From Trochalopteron elliotii (lineage: Eukaryota > Chordata > Aves > Passeriformes > Leiothrichidae): 64,000 nt of DNA. The translations under genes and the position numbers were made by a program. The stretch's first letter is position 1. Each line of letters opens with the position of its first letter. Below, piece by piece: positions 35,501 to 48,828 of the stretch. The DNA is taken from NCBI GenBank assembly GCA_024734555.1, contig JANPWX010000172.1, positions 1,613,510 to 1,677,509 of the forward strand, read 5' to 3'. Under the pieces are notes generated by a model. That model had not been told where the DNA came from. It was given only the letters and a program-made list of their open reading frames with translations, and did no database searches.

Positions 35501-38500
35501 TAAAGAGCACTTAGAATTTCCTGGGTAGGTAATCCAGCTTTCTACAGATGAAAAACTTGATGCTTTGTAATCCATCCTTTTTCCAATGGAGCTTTTTCAC
35601 TCAGACAGTCTAACAATCTCAATTATGCAGTTAATATTTGAAAACAATATGTACCAAAAATGTGTAAATTTTTTTCCTACAATAACTAATTATCTCATAA
35701 TTATATTATGCTTTTGTTTAGACCGTACTCACTTCTTTACCTTTGCAACTATAACAAAGCTACAGATTCACCAGAAAATGCAACTTCTTCATTTGTCTGT
35801 GAGATGGTGGGAGTGAACATCCCCTCATGAAAAATCACAGGTGAAAAGTATTTTTAAGGAGGTGACTCAATCAAATACTATCAGAACCTGCAGCTGTCAT
35901 ATTTCTGAGGATCTCTGGGCAGTGACAATTTGGCAGCTATTCTTTAAGGTACAGCAAGCAATGTAATAGAGAACCATTCCCATTTAAGCATCATGCCGAG
36001 CTGTTGCAGCATTGTTTTGGGTGCTGGCAACAAACCAAAAGCTTTTGACCATAACAGTACTGAAAAGTCTGACTCCAAATTACCTCATCATTCCAGAACT
36101 ACATTTTGGAAAGAGTGGAGCATCTTTGTGATGTGTTTATTGTCTGTTAAGCTAGAGGGTAAGCTTACTCAGGTCCTGATACCTGATCATGAGAGCATAA
36201 TATGAATTTCAATATTGAAAATATTAAAGATGAAAGTAGAGATTCCTCATCCACCAGGCATAAAAAGCACAAAGTGAAAATCATTATTAGCTGATATGTT
36301 TGAGAAACTATGCGACAGCTATGACCTTGCAGCTGTTATTGATCTTGGCAGTTAGAGGTTTAATATTGATTAGAAACTGATATACCACTGACACGCACAT
36401 ATCCATTTCTTTTTGAATATATGTCAAATCTTTTTTCTTCAGGTTCATCTCTAGAGCAAAGATCTCAAAGTTCAGTGCACTACTCAATAGTAGCTTCTCC
36501 ATCCCATGGTTATTTTTTTTAGTGCAGACTATTTCTAAAAGTTGATGAGAAGGCAGTGCCTTTGAACTACAGTGAATGTGGATATCTGGAGAGGATAAGG
36601 TTTGATCTTAAGTAGGAAGCTCAGGTTTGCGGGTAGAAAAGGAAGAAAAATTAAATGAGGCTGTAAAAAATTATTTTTACATTGATGAAAAAAAATCCAA
36701 CTCACCATTGTAAGTTGGAAAAGGCAGCATATAAATGGAGACACAGACTTATGATTGGCTTTCCTAATCAGGACCAAGACAGAAGACTGTTAAAAGAGCT
36801 AGTCTTGTGCTCAGTGAAGAAGAGATATATCTGGATAAAAACTCATTTCACGAGTAATGCTGACATGCCCACACTGAAACTGTCTGTGAAAAATGCATCA
36901 GTGGACAATGAGATTGTTCAGATGTGGGTGGCTCGCAGGTTTTGAGGAGAAAGGGAGAGACATCTAGATCTAGTGGCTGGCGCCTTAGGTGAGAAGGTCA
37001 CTTAATCCGTGCTGGGATCCATGACCCTGTGTGTGCTGTACCTTAGAGGATTTGGCCTGCTATAGTCTGATCTGTTTTCCACACCAGCAGCTTCTGCCTC
37101 CTGTGGGATGAAGCACCTGGTCTCTGTATGTGAGATTTGCAGCCTTCAAGCAGCCATGCCCATGCTGCTCCAAGGGTTTCCTGGTTTTTTGAAACAGCCA
37201 CAGACTGCCATTTTTAGAAGTCATGGTTGCAAATGAAGGACATGAGAATCATTACTCCAGTCTTGCAGCTGTGAGAGGCTGCTCTAGAGTCTGAAGAAGA
37301 AAACATACATAACCAAGTGCATTAAGCAACCACTGTAGGAGTTGCCGCTCATTTTGGACTGGAGATTTTTGTTTGATAGTGTTTAAGGGGTGCAATAATT
37401 TGTTTTTAGCACAGTAGTGTGTAGTTTTTCCATTGGCTGACTTCTTTAGGAAAGTGTAACAAATGTAGTGATTATTCTCTGGCATCCTGAGACAAGTGCC
37501 TGGCTGTTTCCATATCGCTACTGAAATCTGAAACCAATGAGAGATTTCAGCCAGTTGTTAAGTTACATACATAAAATCTCCTACATGAGCTTAGGGTTTC
37601 TCTCATGTTTAAGCACCTAGGGTTGATTCAAAGCAACTGATGGAAAAAACAGGCTTTATGCATTAGACATGAAAGGCATTTGAATAAATTCCAGTTCGGC
37701 ATTTACGTCTGGCATTTTCAAGATTTACTCTTATCTCACTTCCTTTCAAGAAAATTGGGATTGTGCTTTACCCAACTTTTCAACCATTTCCAGATAAATG
37801 CCTTTGGAGAAAAAAAAACTGGCTGAAGAATGTACTTGCTTCCTTTACTTATTCACAATTTCAGCAACAAACCCAGGCAGTTTTTTATTTTTAACCTCTT
37901 CAGGGCTGAATGTGTCAGAAAGTTCATTCACAGCCCAAGGAGTTTCATTTACTTATTGCTAATATTTTGGATTGGCATAGATGTAATCTCATTAAGGTAT
38001 CCATGGAGAATGACATGCAGAGGGAAGTAGCTTCTATTGTTTACTTGTACTATATGTTGGGATAATCTGTGAAGCCCTAGTGGAGTTGTAACTCTAAACA
38101 TGCTGATCAGAAGCATTAAGGAAATTAACATAAAGCTCTCTTAATGGCTTAAGGGAATCTGACTAAACAAACAAGGCCACACTGAGCAATAAATGTGAGT
38201 CTCAGACTGCATGACTTTCCTCATAACTGCTCTAATTAATTGCTACAAAAGATTAATTTTATAATACAGCATGCATATCAAAGGGAATAGCTTTGTGATT
38301 TAAGTGTTACGTGTCTCCCTGGGAGATTCAGGTTCAGTTCTTCATGCAGCTGTTGCCAGCCTTCCAAAATATAATAGCTAAAATGAATTTCTTGCATTTT
38401 ACTGCTGGAGTTTCTATGGAATAAAGACCTCAGACCACCTTCTGCTGAAGTCAGTGGCAAGTTGCTGTTAATTTCAGTGGAAGTAGAAGCAGGTACACAA

Positions 38501-40389
38501 ATATTAAAACCAAATTCTGCTTTGAAACTCTGTTTGCACTTTTTCATAGATTTAAAAGCATGTTATCACACACAAAATATCCCTGCAAAACCCCTGCTTT
38601 CCAGTAGTAGTTCAGCAGTATGTGGTGACATGAGCTCTGTACACCTCCTTTACAAGTTGGATGCATAATTAGCTGAAATTGATTGCATTGGTTTCTGAAT
38701 CACGATGTGGCATAATTGTGATTTAGTGTGTTTGGACATGCAGCAGAGCTAGGCTATAAAATTTCTTGTGAAATATGTTAGAGGAGATGACTGTAATAGA
38801 CTGCTTTTGCATGACCTCTTCTTTGGTCAGTAGTTAAATTCTGCCTTGTCCAGAAAAAAAGTGAGGTGGAACTCCTTGGAGGAGTTTGAGCCCAGTATGT
38901 GCTTTCTTTTTGGACTGAAGCAAAGGACATCCATGACACGTTTTTATATGCTGCTCTACTGCTCTATATTAACCTGTATATGGAAGTCCAAACTGGAAAT
39001 TTCAGGTTAGAGGAAAGAGCAGCTGTCTAAGAGCTCAGGTACATAGGACAGGATTCATACCAGATAAAATTGTTTTCTTCCAGTCCAGTTATCTTTCTGA
39101 GGTGGTTGCCCTCATGATCCAGAGATAAAAATAAGCATTTTTCAAGTGCAATTCCTCTGACTTCAGGACTTGCAGTTTAGGAGTAGGTGGATGTCACCCA
39201 GACTGTCTCACTAACTCTAATTTTGGTTCTATGAATTCCAGCTGCAACCAATCTGATGCTTGAAATAGCTGCCAGTGTTGTCTTTCAGTGCCACAACTGA
39301 GCTTGTGGTATCTATATGAATGGTTTAAGTGACAGCAAAAGTAAGACAACATCGCTTTGATTAGTCCCAGTGAAGAGGGTGAAGCCAAGTCACATAATTT
39401 TATATTTGCAAGGCCATGCACATAGGAAGTGTGCTGATAGCTCAGCTGGTGTGTGATGCCCCAATTGTACATCTGAGCCCAAAGGGTCATCAGCCAGGCT
39501 TGTTAATCACCTCAGTGAAGAACTGTCAAGCAGAACAATGGCCCTCTACTTATAGATCTTGGCTGAAGCTGTTATTTGATGGCTGGCCTGATCTTTCCTC
39601 ACCAAAAACTTATGAATGGAATCCAATAATTATTCTTGGTTTATTTTGACAAGTGTTTCCATTGCTTCCCCCTCACTTAATATTTATCTACATGAGCCAA
39701 GTTGGAGGCTTATGTTTTAAAGAAAATGAATGGTGAAATAAGACTCTGCATTCAGAATAAGCAGCCTAACTAGGTGACCGGATTTTCAAAAATGCCAATT
39801 GCCCAGAAAAGACTTCCAGCCCTAGAGACATTAAAAAAATCTTAGCTTTGTAACTGTTATTACAATTATTATTTATGGTATGTATTGCAGTAGTATTCTG
39901 GCAGAGCACAAAGAGCCATTGTGTGGGGCACTGTACGACCACAGAGACGAAAGTTACACAGATTAAAATTCCAACTGCCAGTTCCATGGTGGAAACAAAC
40001 TCAGAATATGCACACCTCGCTCAGCCACCCCCTCCTTGGAAAATGCCTGTCAGCTATTCAAATGCTCTACTTTTTAAATGAATCAGTCAGCCAGTAGCCT
40101 TTGCAGGGTAGAAGAGGAGCCAGGAAGCTTTTTCCTGTGCACCCCATCATTTCTGAGACCCCTCTGGACACTGGTTAAGGGCCCTCTCTGTTGCTCTCCA
40201 TCCCTGGGCATGTCACAGTCACTCAGCATGAGCCCAGCCAGTTTTCTCCATGCAGCACTAATGGCTTTGGCTAAAGTGACAGGTCCCCTTATTTGTGGCT
40301 GTTTCTGTGCCTTTCACGCCCAATCAAAAATGTTTACAAAGGTGCAGTCAGGGAATGAAGGAGAGGGGACCAGAAGAAAAGAAATCCAA
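32581..40389. other. Gene desert segment, no gene seen
   Basis: AT-rich throughout, with T- and A-runs (for example 34448-34464) and one 27-bp duplication. A TCAGTGCACTAC phrase at 36472-36483 equals the 5' end of miR-148/152 but lacks a hairpin. CTGAAGTCAGTGGCAA at about 38446 hints at an old repeat. Confidence 0.55.
34917..34970 (+). repeat. Short tandem duplication, about 27 bp
   Basis: TGATCATGTCTGTAATATAT at 34917 onward recurs from 34944 as TGATCATCCTGTAATATAT; both are followed by TTGTTA. One small indel separates the copies. Confidence 0.88.
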
Positions 40390-40850
40390 TTTTGTTTGGA
40401 AACAGTTTCAGAGCTTAATTAGTAAAGAGGGGGGTGGGAAGGGGGGCTGAACAGGTGGTGTATTATTCTGCCAGGGATCTTCAAAAGCGAGGGAGTGCAT
40501 ATTGTTAGTTTTCTGCAGAATGAAAAATGAGAAGGTCGACAGTACCTGGATACCTAAGAGCAGGTGAGCTGCTGAAGTAAGGTCAGAGTTATGCACACAT
40601 ACGCGCTCAAAAAATCTGCATAGAAAAAAAAAATCCTTTTTACCCGCAAAGGGACAGATCCCAGCTCCGCACTGGAGATTTACATGGATTCATATTCATT
40701 ACATTAGCAGTACCCACATTTAGCAGTGATTCCCAAAGGAGCAGGAAAATGATGGCCTCGAAGAAAGCTGCCACATTTCAAACTCTCCAGCTGTGCCTTG
40801 CCACCATTGCTACATTCCATTGCCAAATGCAGTAATTTATGAATTTGTCT
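40390..40850. other. Candidate conserved non-coding block
   Basis: A 460-bp stretch of complex, non-repetitive sequence with homeodomain-type CTTAATTAG, an E-box-like CAGGTG (twice), several CpGs (CGCGCTC, CCCGC, CTCCGC) and TTCATATTCAT blocks. It looks like a compact enhancer rather than decayed DNA, but conservation cannot be tested here. Confidence 0.3.
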
Positions 40851-42153
40851 TTTTTATCTGAAAAAAAATGTTAATTTACAGAATGAAGAGAAAAATAGGA
40901 AAGCACTAACATGCCTGGAAAAGAAATGTCTGTATTTTCCTTTAACTGCTTTATAACTATTTCTCTGATGCTGTAAATGTTATTTGTGCTCACAAGGTCA
41001 TTATTATTTTGCATTAGATGCTTAAAAGAAAGCAGGGGTGCCAGCAGATAGAGCATTCCAGCTTACAAAAGAGTCATTCTAAAGACAGGGTAGCCCAGCA
41101 AGACTACCACAGAGTCTGAAAACATAGAGAATGAATTATGAACAGTAATGATTTTTTGCTTTATTTATTTAAGTACTGAGCATGTGCCATAAAAGAATAA
41201 TAGATATTGCAGTTGTTTCAAGAAAGCTATTTTATGTTGTATTGGATGGAGCTATGTACATGTACATCTGTTTTGGTGAGGCAGACTAGGACTTAGACCT
41301 TTTTAAAAAATTAATTTATTAGTAGTGTAAAGCAGAGTCTTTGTAATTTGGCTGTCACCAAAAGGAAAAAAAGATTATTCCTAATAAAATATCTGTCCCT
41401 CCCCTAGCATTGCTGCTGAAAGCATCAAGCAGAGCCATCTACAGGACCACTGAAAGAGTTTGCAGACTGAAAAATATGTGCATAATAGTCTTAGTTATGG
41501 GTTGATTCTATTTTGCAGTGTTTCAGTTTTCAGTCTAAGGGAATTAAATCACACTGTATAAATTTTTGGATTTTGTGGAGTTTCTTAAGGCAAGAGAGCC
41601 AAAGTATGGCTTTCTGTAGAAGGTTCTGTACATTGTGAGGCACCTTGGTAGAGGTGGAGCTTGGAAGAGTCCAAGAGCAGCTCTGCTAAGACTTTCTTAC
41701 ACTATAGTTTAGTAAGTTCAGCACTATCATTGAGACCCAGAATAGAACCTTTCTAATTTAAAGTGTTTTGTTACTGTGGTGTTGAAAGGAATGAAGATCC
41801 TGTTCAAGTGAGAGTAGTTCACATCCAGGGATATCTGCCAGCAGATCAACAGGTAGATCTGTATGAAAACCTTTAGGTTCTCCTTTGTGAAACCAGGCAT
41901 TTATAATGTTGACTAATTATGGTGTCTTCCCCCGGTGCTCAGTTATTCCTAGTTTTATGGGCTACTAAATGAAGCAAATTCTCCATTAGTTCTAAAATAT
42001 CTTTACCATCTGATGCTAGGGGCTCTCTTCTCAAAATGATGTCTTCCTGGACCAAAGTCTCTTGCTCTGTTGACATAATGGGGGCAAGGCACTGACAGAA
42101 GGAAATAATCAGCTCAAGACTCCAGGAAGGAACAATACATTTTTTACCTGGCT

Positions 42154-42193
42154 GGTGAAAAAAAAAAATGTATCGGGTGAAAAAAAAAAAAAT
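42154..42193 (+). repeat. Duplicated GGTG-poly(A) unit
   Basis: GGTG followed by 11 A, then TGTATCG, then GGTG followed by 13 A. It looks like a tandem slip of a poly(A)-containing unit of about 22-23 bp. Confidence 0.8.
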
Positions 42194-42792
42194 CTCTTTA
42201 TGGTGACTCAGCCCATCTTGCTCTGCATCAAGATAATGCAAGATTAACAGCTCCAGAGAAGACAGGATCCCTCCAGTGGTCTCTATCCCGATACCCTGTA
42301 GGGGAGAAGAACCAGCATGCTGTGCCTGCTGCGTGCTGCCTGTGGCATAGCAACCAGGTGGCATCTATGAGCAAGGTCCTCAACTGTCTTTGAGAGCAGA
42401 CAGAAAGTGTTTTGCTATGAGTCAAGAGGAAGGCTGGTACTGTGGCCCATCTCACGGGGTTTAGTCAACACGGAATTCTCTAAACATCTCTAGATATCTC
42501 CTAGGTTCCCTGGCCAGTGAAGAAATGAACAAAACAGACATGGTTTTGTCTTCTACCTCAAAAGGTCATTCTAATACATCACTAATCCTTTTCATTGAAC
42601 ATGTTTCCCTTTATTTCACTTCAGGCTTTCACCTGTTTACTTCGTGCTATTCCTTTTCCTTGCTCCCATATTGAAAATAACAATCTCCTGGGCTTTCAAG
42701 TTTGTTTGCTGCTAGTGTTTAGGAACTGTGAATCAAAGTCTTCTTTCACTTATAAGCCTTTCATAATGCCTCTGATTTTGGTCATGGTAGGT

Positions 42793-42814
42793 AGGATTTA
42801 CATCGGTGTAAATG
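42793..42814. repeat. Possible ancient repeat relic (TTTACATCGGTGTAAA core)
   Basis: GATTTACATCGGTGTAAATG is an interrupted palindrome resembling the GATTTACACCAGTGTAAAT phrase common in ancient reptile and bird repeats. A related TTTACACCAGTGTAA lies at about 60851-60865. Confidence 0.3.
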
Positions 42815-45800
42815 AAATCATTACATGACCCATGACAGGGGCTCCTTAGTGGTCTTTTTTTTTAGGCTGTGTAAATTAATTTTTCTTGAGTTTCCTCTCA
42901 GGATAACATAAATTATGAGACACAACCCTATAATTCACTGCTAGGTGAGCAGCAGTTACTCCCCCTTTAGCACTTTCCTGCCAAAATTATGAGAGAATAG
43001 CTGGTGATCTCAGCTCATATTTGCATGGCATGAACAAGAACAAGGCAGAAAAATGCTTGCTCAGGTGTCATGAAGACATGTACCCATTGTTGCCACTGCC
43101 TTGCTTCCACTGTGGGAAATGCAGCAGAGAGCAGAGGCACTGTCTGTGCCCTCTTGCTTCTTGGTTCCTCTTAATATGCAAAGGAGAGATATTATTGTCA
43201 CATAGAAATTGTGTGCTGATGAATGCAAAAAATATTATACTGGATATTCCTGACTGCTGAAATTGCATCATCAAGGTTTCTTTTTTCTTTCCTCTTCTTT
43301 GATTCAAGAGCTCACTGTGTAAATATTAACTATAGCTATCAAGAGGCAGAGGAGAGTTTCAAGAGACCTGGCCATTTGATGTCAGCCCTTTAAATCATGA
43401 TAATATTTCTTCTTGCACTGTGTTCTAGAGGTTATGCCCTGCACTTGGCCCACACAGAGACTGCTGCCTGATGGAAGACCTAAAAAATGCAAGGCTCATC
43501 ATTCCACTCGTTCTGAGAGCTACATCTGCAGATATTGAGACTGGCTGTGACTGTCTCTGGCTGCTCACCAACCATGCATCAGCCACCCCCTCAGAAGAGC
43601 TGTTGTGGCTCAGGTGTCAAAAAGCAGAGCTTGAGAGACAAGAAGCCCTGCAAACCCCCCATTTCACAGAAACAATGTCACTGCATAGGCTGCTGAATCA
43701 GGTGGTAAAAGCGAAGAAGCAGATGACTGTGTTGGCTGACACACTGCCTGTGGCACTGAAGTCAAATCAACCTAGGTCACTGAAGATGCTCCTGGCTTCT
43801 AGCACAAATCCAGTAATCCCTTGTATTATGGAGGTGGAGATTACAGCAGCTTGGAGTTTTCAGTTGTTTTGGCAACTGCTCTGCTTCATTTCTATTTGCT
43901 AATGTGTCATCATACTTCTGATACATGCTTAACCTTCTTTATTGACTTCCCAATGTAAAGTATTATTATAAGCCCAGTCATATTTAGCAACAACTGAAGT
44001 TTTTCATCTTGATATTCATCCCTTACTCTCTGCTGAACTATGAGAGTGAGTTACTACCTTGTAAGTGACTCACAGGTATTTATTATTCTGTGTATAAAGG
44101 TCAGGTTTTAATGTTCTGAGTGATATATGGACATGGCTCAAGATCAGGCAGTCTTGAATGATAGGTCTTAAATTATGACCCTGTGGAAGAGGAAAGAAAT
44201 GAGAAATCACAACTTTTGTTAAACAAGCCTGAAAAAACACTTGCACGTATGTGAGCTAGTGGTGGAAACCTGCCAGTTTCAGAGGCTGGTTTGCTAAGCC
44301 ATAGTATTGTGACTCATGAAGCCCAGCTCAGAGAACTGAAATGGAATTTTTAAAAGTCAGATTCATGTCTATCTATGTTTGTTTTCTTCTAGTCTCTCGA
44401 AGTGTAAAGGTTCAGTATTAATAGATAGCAGGGCTGATATCAGACTGTAAAAGGAGAATCCCCAAATACCCTTCTGAGTGTGTCTTGACACATCTGCCAG
44501 GGACCTCTAGGTGACCTTGCCTACACCTGTGCAACAGAGTAGTCCTCAGGCATCTTGCTTTTTTATGCATGCACATAGCTTTTAGGCATCGTTCTGTTGA
44601 GTGGATCAAAAACTAAGGTATGTTTGTGGGTCCTCCTGCAAATGCACATGCCCTGTGATACCATTTTCAAGAATTCAGATCTTGGGCTCTCGTTCAGAAG
44701 GATATGTAGGTGACAGAAGGGTAGCAGTGGCACTTCTCTGCTTTCTGCCTTCCTGCTGAGAGGAAAAACAGTGGCCACAAGAGGTGCACAAGTAGTGTGG
44801 CTTTCAAAGATAGAGGCAGGACTAAAGCATAAGATAACTGCTAGTGCTCCATGAGGTTGGCAGTCCCTGTGAGCTCTGCCAACAGTGTAATACAAAACAG
44901 TCCAGGGCACTGTAGAGAAAAAAAAGGTTGAAAACTGGTTCAAAGATGCCTTCTTATCTCTTCTCCTTAGTTCTTCTAAGACAGAGTTTCTTGTAGTGGA
45001 AGATTTAGCCACAAGCTTTATATTTTTAAAATGTTTTACACAGGCAGCGTACTCACCCTCAAAAGACTCTAGAAATATGTTAAAAAATCTGTGTGGTTTT
45101 ATATCTGGTACATCTGAAATCCAGCTATTCTATTAATCTGCTTTTAATGTTGGTGACAAAAGTTCAAACCTTGCTCACGAAGTGGCAGTTTTGGCTGTCA
45201 GCACCAACATGCCCTGACTTTACTTAGAAATTGAACATCTCACAGAAAATGCTTACATATACCTGCTATGGGTTTGGCTATCTGAAAGAAAACATGGAAT
45301 TGGCAGAGAATGTAATCCATGAGCTCTTTTAACCTGCAGCTCTCTGTATTCTTCATGTCTTTTACTACCTGAGAACAGGAGTTTTATGTAGTTATTTATA
45401 CCAAGGCTGTGATAAACAAAGTGCAGAAATGCCTAATGAAACTAAGATTGGTCAAAATCTTATTAAATTTGGGAGCGGGAACTTAAGTGGGAAACTTAGT
45501 GGTAGTGATTTTAGTGACTTTCAACTCTTTATGTAGATTTCTGCTACTGCACTTTCTCTGTCCTGTCAGTAGCAATGAGGTTATTCTGCGTTCATACAGC
45601 CATGAGGGAGAATAGAATTTCATGCAACTCTGTCTACTTTTGGGAAAGTATGCTTCTTAGAAAAATAATAATAATATAATTAAATATGGGATCAGTGTTT
45701 GACTGGAATAGTCCAGGACCTGTTATTCTTATTAATAGAAAAAATCCTACTTACTCTGTCATGCATATGGAAATATGACTTCCTTTTTAACTGGGTAAGG

Positions 45801-46695
45801 AAATTACAGTAATGAGATTGGTTATTTAGACAGGGAAATGTTAGCTGCTTGTAGAAAATGGGGGCTTCCTGCCCCTTTCATTTTGGATGTGTTCTACAGA
45901 TGTGGCCCTTGTTGTTTTTAGTCTCAAGTATAATTATTTAGATTTGATTTACAGTTATGATACTTCTGAGATGGTAAAGAAATCAGAAGGGAAAAATCTA
46001 AAAATATAATTTCTTACTGGTTCTTAAGCAAAAAAACCCACTTTTGTAAGAAACTTGGTAATTAGGTACACCACAGGAATGATTTTTTTTGGTGTTGCCT
46101 AAGTTATCTTTCTATAACTATGGCTGCTGTATACATGGGTTCCAAAACAGTGTCTTCATCTAAATAGTAATTTCTTATAGCTCATCACTATCTAGCTGAC
46201 TTGGGTTATATTCTTAATTTCAATTAAGTGAATAATTCATTTTGCTGTGCACACAGTTTACAAAAAATACTACTATTTCTCCCAAATCAGTTTGAGAATT
46301 CAGAATAAGAAAGTGTTTAAAACAGCCCCCAAGTGTCAAAATCAGATTATATTTGATGAAAACAAAACAATGGGCACTCCTGTGTCTCAACATTTTGATT
46401 TCACCTTTAAATCAGATTGAATCTGATTTTTTTCTGTTTCAGTTGCAAGGCATCTTGCAAATCTTATTCAGCATTTCATCAGGGCTGTAGTGTAGATTTC
46501 TGTGAGTGAGGCCAGACCTGTCATTGTATACTGGGGGCCTCTGAATCCTTTGATGCCCATCAGTAGGTAGAAGGGTTACCCAGGACAGATAATTTAGCAA
46601 AAGTATCCAGCCTTCACAGAGAAGAAAGAACACGGCAAATTCAAATGAGAACCCTGATGTAGCATTGTAGCAATCAGCTGAGCCCTCATTAATTT

Positions 46696-47056
46696 CATAG
46701 AACCGTAGAATAGTCTGGGTTGGAAGGGACCTTAAAGATCATCTCATTCCAGCCCCCCTGGCATAGGCAGTGACATCTTCCACTAGACCAGGGCCCCATC
46801 CAACTTGTCCTTGAACACTTCCAGGGATGGGACATTTGCAGCTTCTCTGGGCAATCAGTTCCAGTGCTTCACCACCCTCACAGTAAGGAATTTTTTGCTA
46901 ATACTTAGTTTAAACCTACTATCGTTCAGCTTGAATCCATTCCTCCTTGTCCTGTCACTATGTGCTCTTTTAAATAGTCTCTGTCCATTTTTCTTGTAGG
47001 CACCCTTCAGATACTGAAAGGCCACTATTAGGGCACCCTGAAGCCTTCTCTTTTAA
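46696..47056 (-). mobile_element. CR1 LINE fragment (3' UTR and C-terminal ORF2)
   Basis: The plus strand reads CATAGAACCGTAGAATAG, then GGTTGGAAGGGACCTTAAAG, then the reverse complement of the ORF2 tail (TTCCAGTGCTTCACCACCC and later blocks). It stays similar up to about GCCTTCTCTTTT at 47056. It is the same subfamily type as the copy at 24.3 kb but more diverged, and the ORF2 frame is lost. Confidence 0.92.
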
Positions 47057-48684
47057 ACTGATCCAAAATACTTTTGATTTGAAAGAAAAATCAAACCCAA
47101 CATCATTCCATGCAAACTGCCCTTGCCAAACTATGCACTTTGCTTGCATTTTTTTTCTATGAAAATGTTGAAAGAGTAAAATAGATTTGGAAATAATTGT
47201 TACCTTTCTTCTCTCAGATTCCTCAGATTTATGAACAGATAAAACTCATTCACTTCTAATAACAATGTTATGGTTCTGATCTGATGATCCTGGTTAAAAA
47301 AAATTGTAATCCTTGTAACTACACTGGCAGCTATATTTAATGCACAAAACTTAGTGAACAAATGCGCTCTGCCTAGATTTGTTGGAGGTCATATAAGCCT
47401 GAGTAGATGAGATTTCTGTGCTTGTGAGTGGTGTGATGCAGCAGGGCCATGTGCAGCAGGCTTTGTCAGGGCTAGCCTAGCTGGTGGCTCCATGGTCTTG
47501 GGCCAGATTTGCACTTTATGGAACCTGAGCAGATCTCACACCAGAGAAGGTCTTCACAGGGCACTGAGGGCTGGGAAATGTCTTTCTGCCTCCCCTGCCA
47601 GCCCTATCCCAGTTGCAGAACCTGACTCATTTATTCCTTGGCATCAAAACTGTCTCTGCAGTGTGACATGCATAATGAAGACAGCCTTGAAAGTAAATAG
47701 CTTTCTGCACTTGCTAGTATACCTAGGCAACATCATTAGATCATGTTTATAGAATTTATTCATTGCAATCTATTATGCAAAACAGAGAAATGTTTGGGTC
47801 AAATGGCTATAAAGGGGTTTGGAATCATCAGAAACATATTCTCTCATCAGTACTATTTACAGAAACAGAAAATTATTTAAAAATCCCAAGGTCTCATTTT
47901 CAAAATTAATTGTAATTTTTTTTTCTGTATTACCAAGATTCCAGAAGCCTTTATTCCATACATCTCAGGTTTTAAGGACTGTTGCATTTACTTGGAAATG
48001 AAATCTCAAACCTCAGCTGTGCTCTCATTTTATTATAGGGATATAGTGATAATCTCACAAGGATCCTAATAAGTACATGAGGAAAAAAGAATCAGCTAAA
48101 TGGGAGATGTGAAAATGTTCTAGCCCTGTGCTATTACATAGGTCTTATACTTTTTTCTGCCTGTTCCATAATAAGATATTTGCAAATTCTTCTCTCAGCA
48201 GGTTTTGAACATGAACTTGCATTATTGTTCTTACAAAATAATAAACAGCTCTGGGCTATAAAATCTCTCAAATTGTTTTCCACAGAAGGGATTTGCATGC
48301 TGACTCATTCCTACTATATTTATCACCTATCGCCAAACCACTGCAACTGCAGGATTTCTAATAAAGCTATGGAAATTACATGCATTGCAATGGGAGTTGA
48401 ATACATTTACATTTGTAGTATTTTACCATTTCAAAATTTATGGCAGATTACCTTATTTGTGCATGTCTGGACTGTAATGGTTATTTTTTATAGCAGAAAA
48501 TAGTAGTTTATGGTGGTATTCCCAGTAGAAGGTTTTTATGAATCTACCATATGGAGTATTACATAAAACTAAACTTGTATCAGCAGTGATTTTATGTAGA
48601 GTAAGACAGTGAACATTATCAAGAATTAGTGATTACAGAAAATTTCTGAAAACTTGAAATTTTGTGAATATGGGGTTGTTTGGG
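47057..48684. other. Gene desert segment, no gene seen
   Basis: A GC-richer patch at 47430-47640 has no recognisable family. The remainder is AT-rich. Confidence 0.55.

Positions 48685-48828
<144 letters not shown>

Larger units (their letters stand above)
40851..46695. other. Gene desert segment, no gene seen
   Basis: Contains the duplicated GGTG-poly(A) unit and a possible repeat relic. Open frames at 41939-42364 (minus), 43471-43902 (plus) and 44563-45012 (minus) reach 141-149 codons but have no recognised domains. Confidence 0.5.

Noticed and set aside
36466..36490. Exact 12-base match (TCAGTGCACTAC) to the 5' end of miR-148a/152
   Set aside because: MIR148A is expected on this side of NPVF, but the rest of the mature sequence does not match and no complementary arm forms a hairpin.
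39430..39450. tRNA A-box-like TAGCTCAGCTGG (also a weaker one near 1110)
   Set aside because: No B box at the right distance and no cloverleaf. At most a decayed SINE remnant.
41939..42364. 141-codon minus-strand ORF
   Set aside because: No recognisable domain. Its frame passes through the duplicated GGTG-poly(A) tract (giving FFFF stretches), which real coding sequence would avoid.
43471..43902. 143-codon plus-strand ORF
   Set aside because: The composition looks ordinary but there is no known motif, no splice-site support and no flanking exons. Its length is plausible by chance in 64 kb.
44563..45012. 149-codon minus-strand ORF
   Set aside because: No motif or family recognised, and no promoter, splice or poly(A) context.
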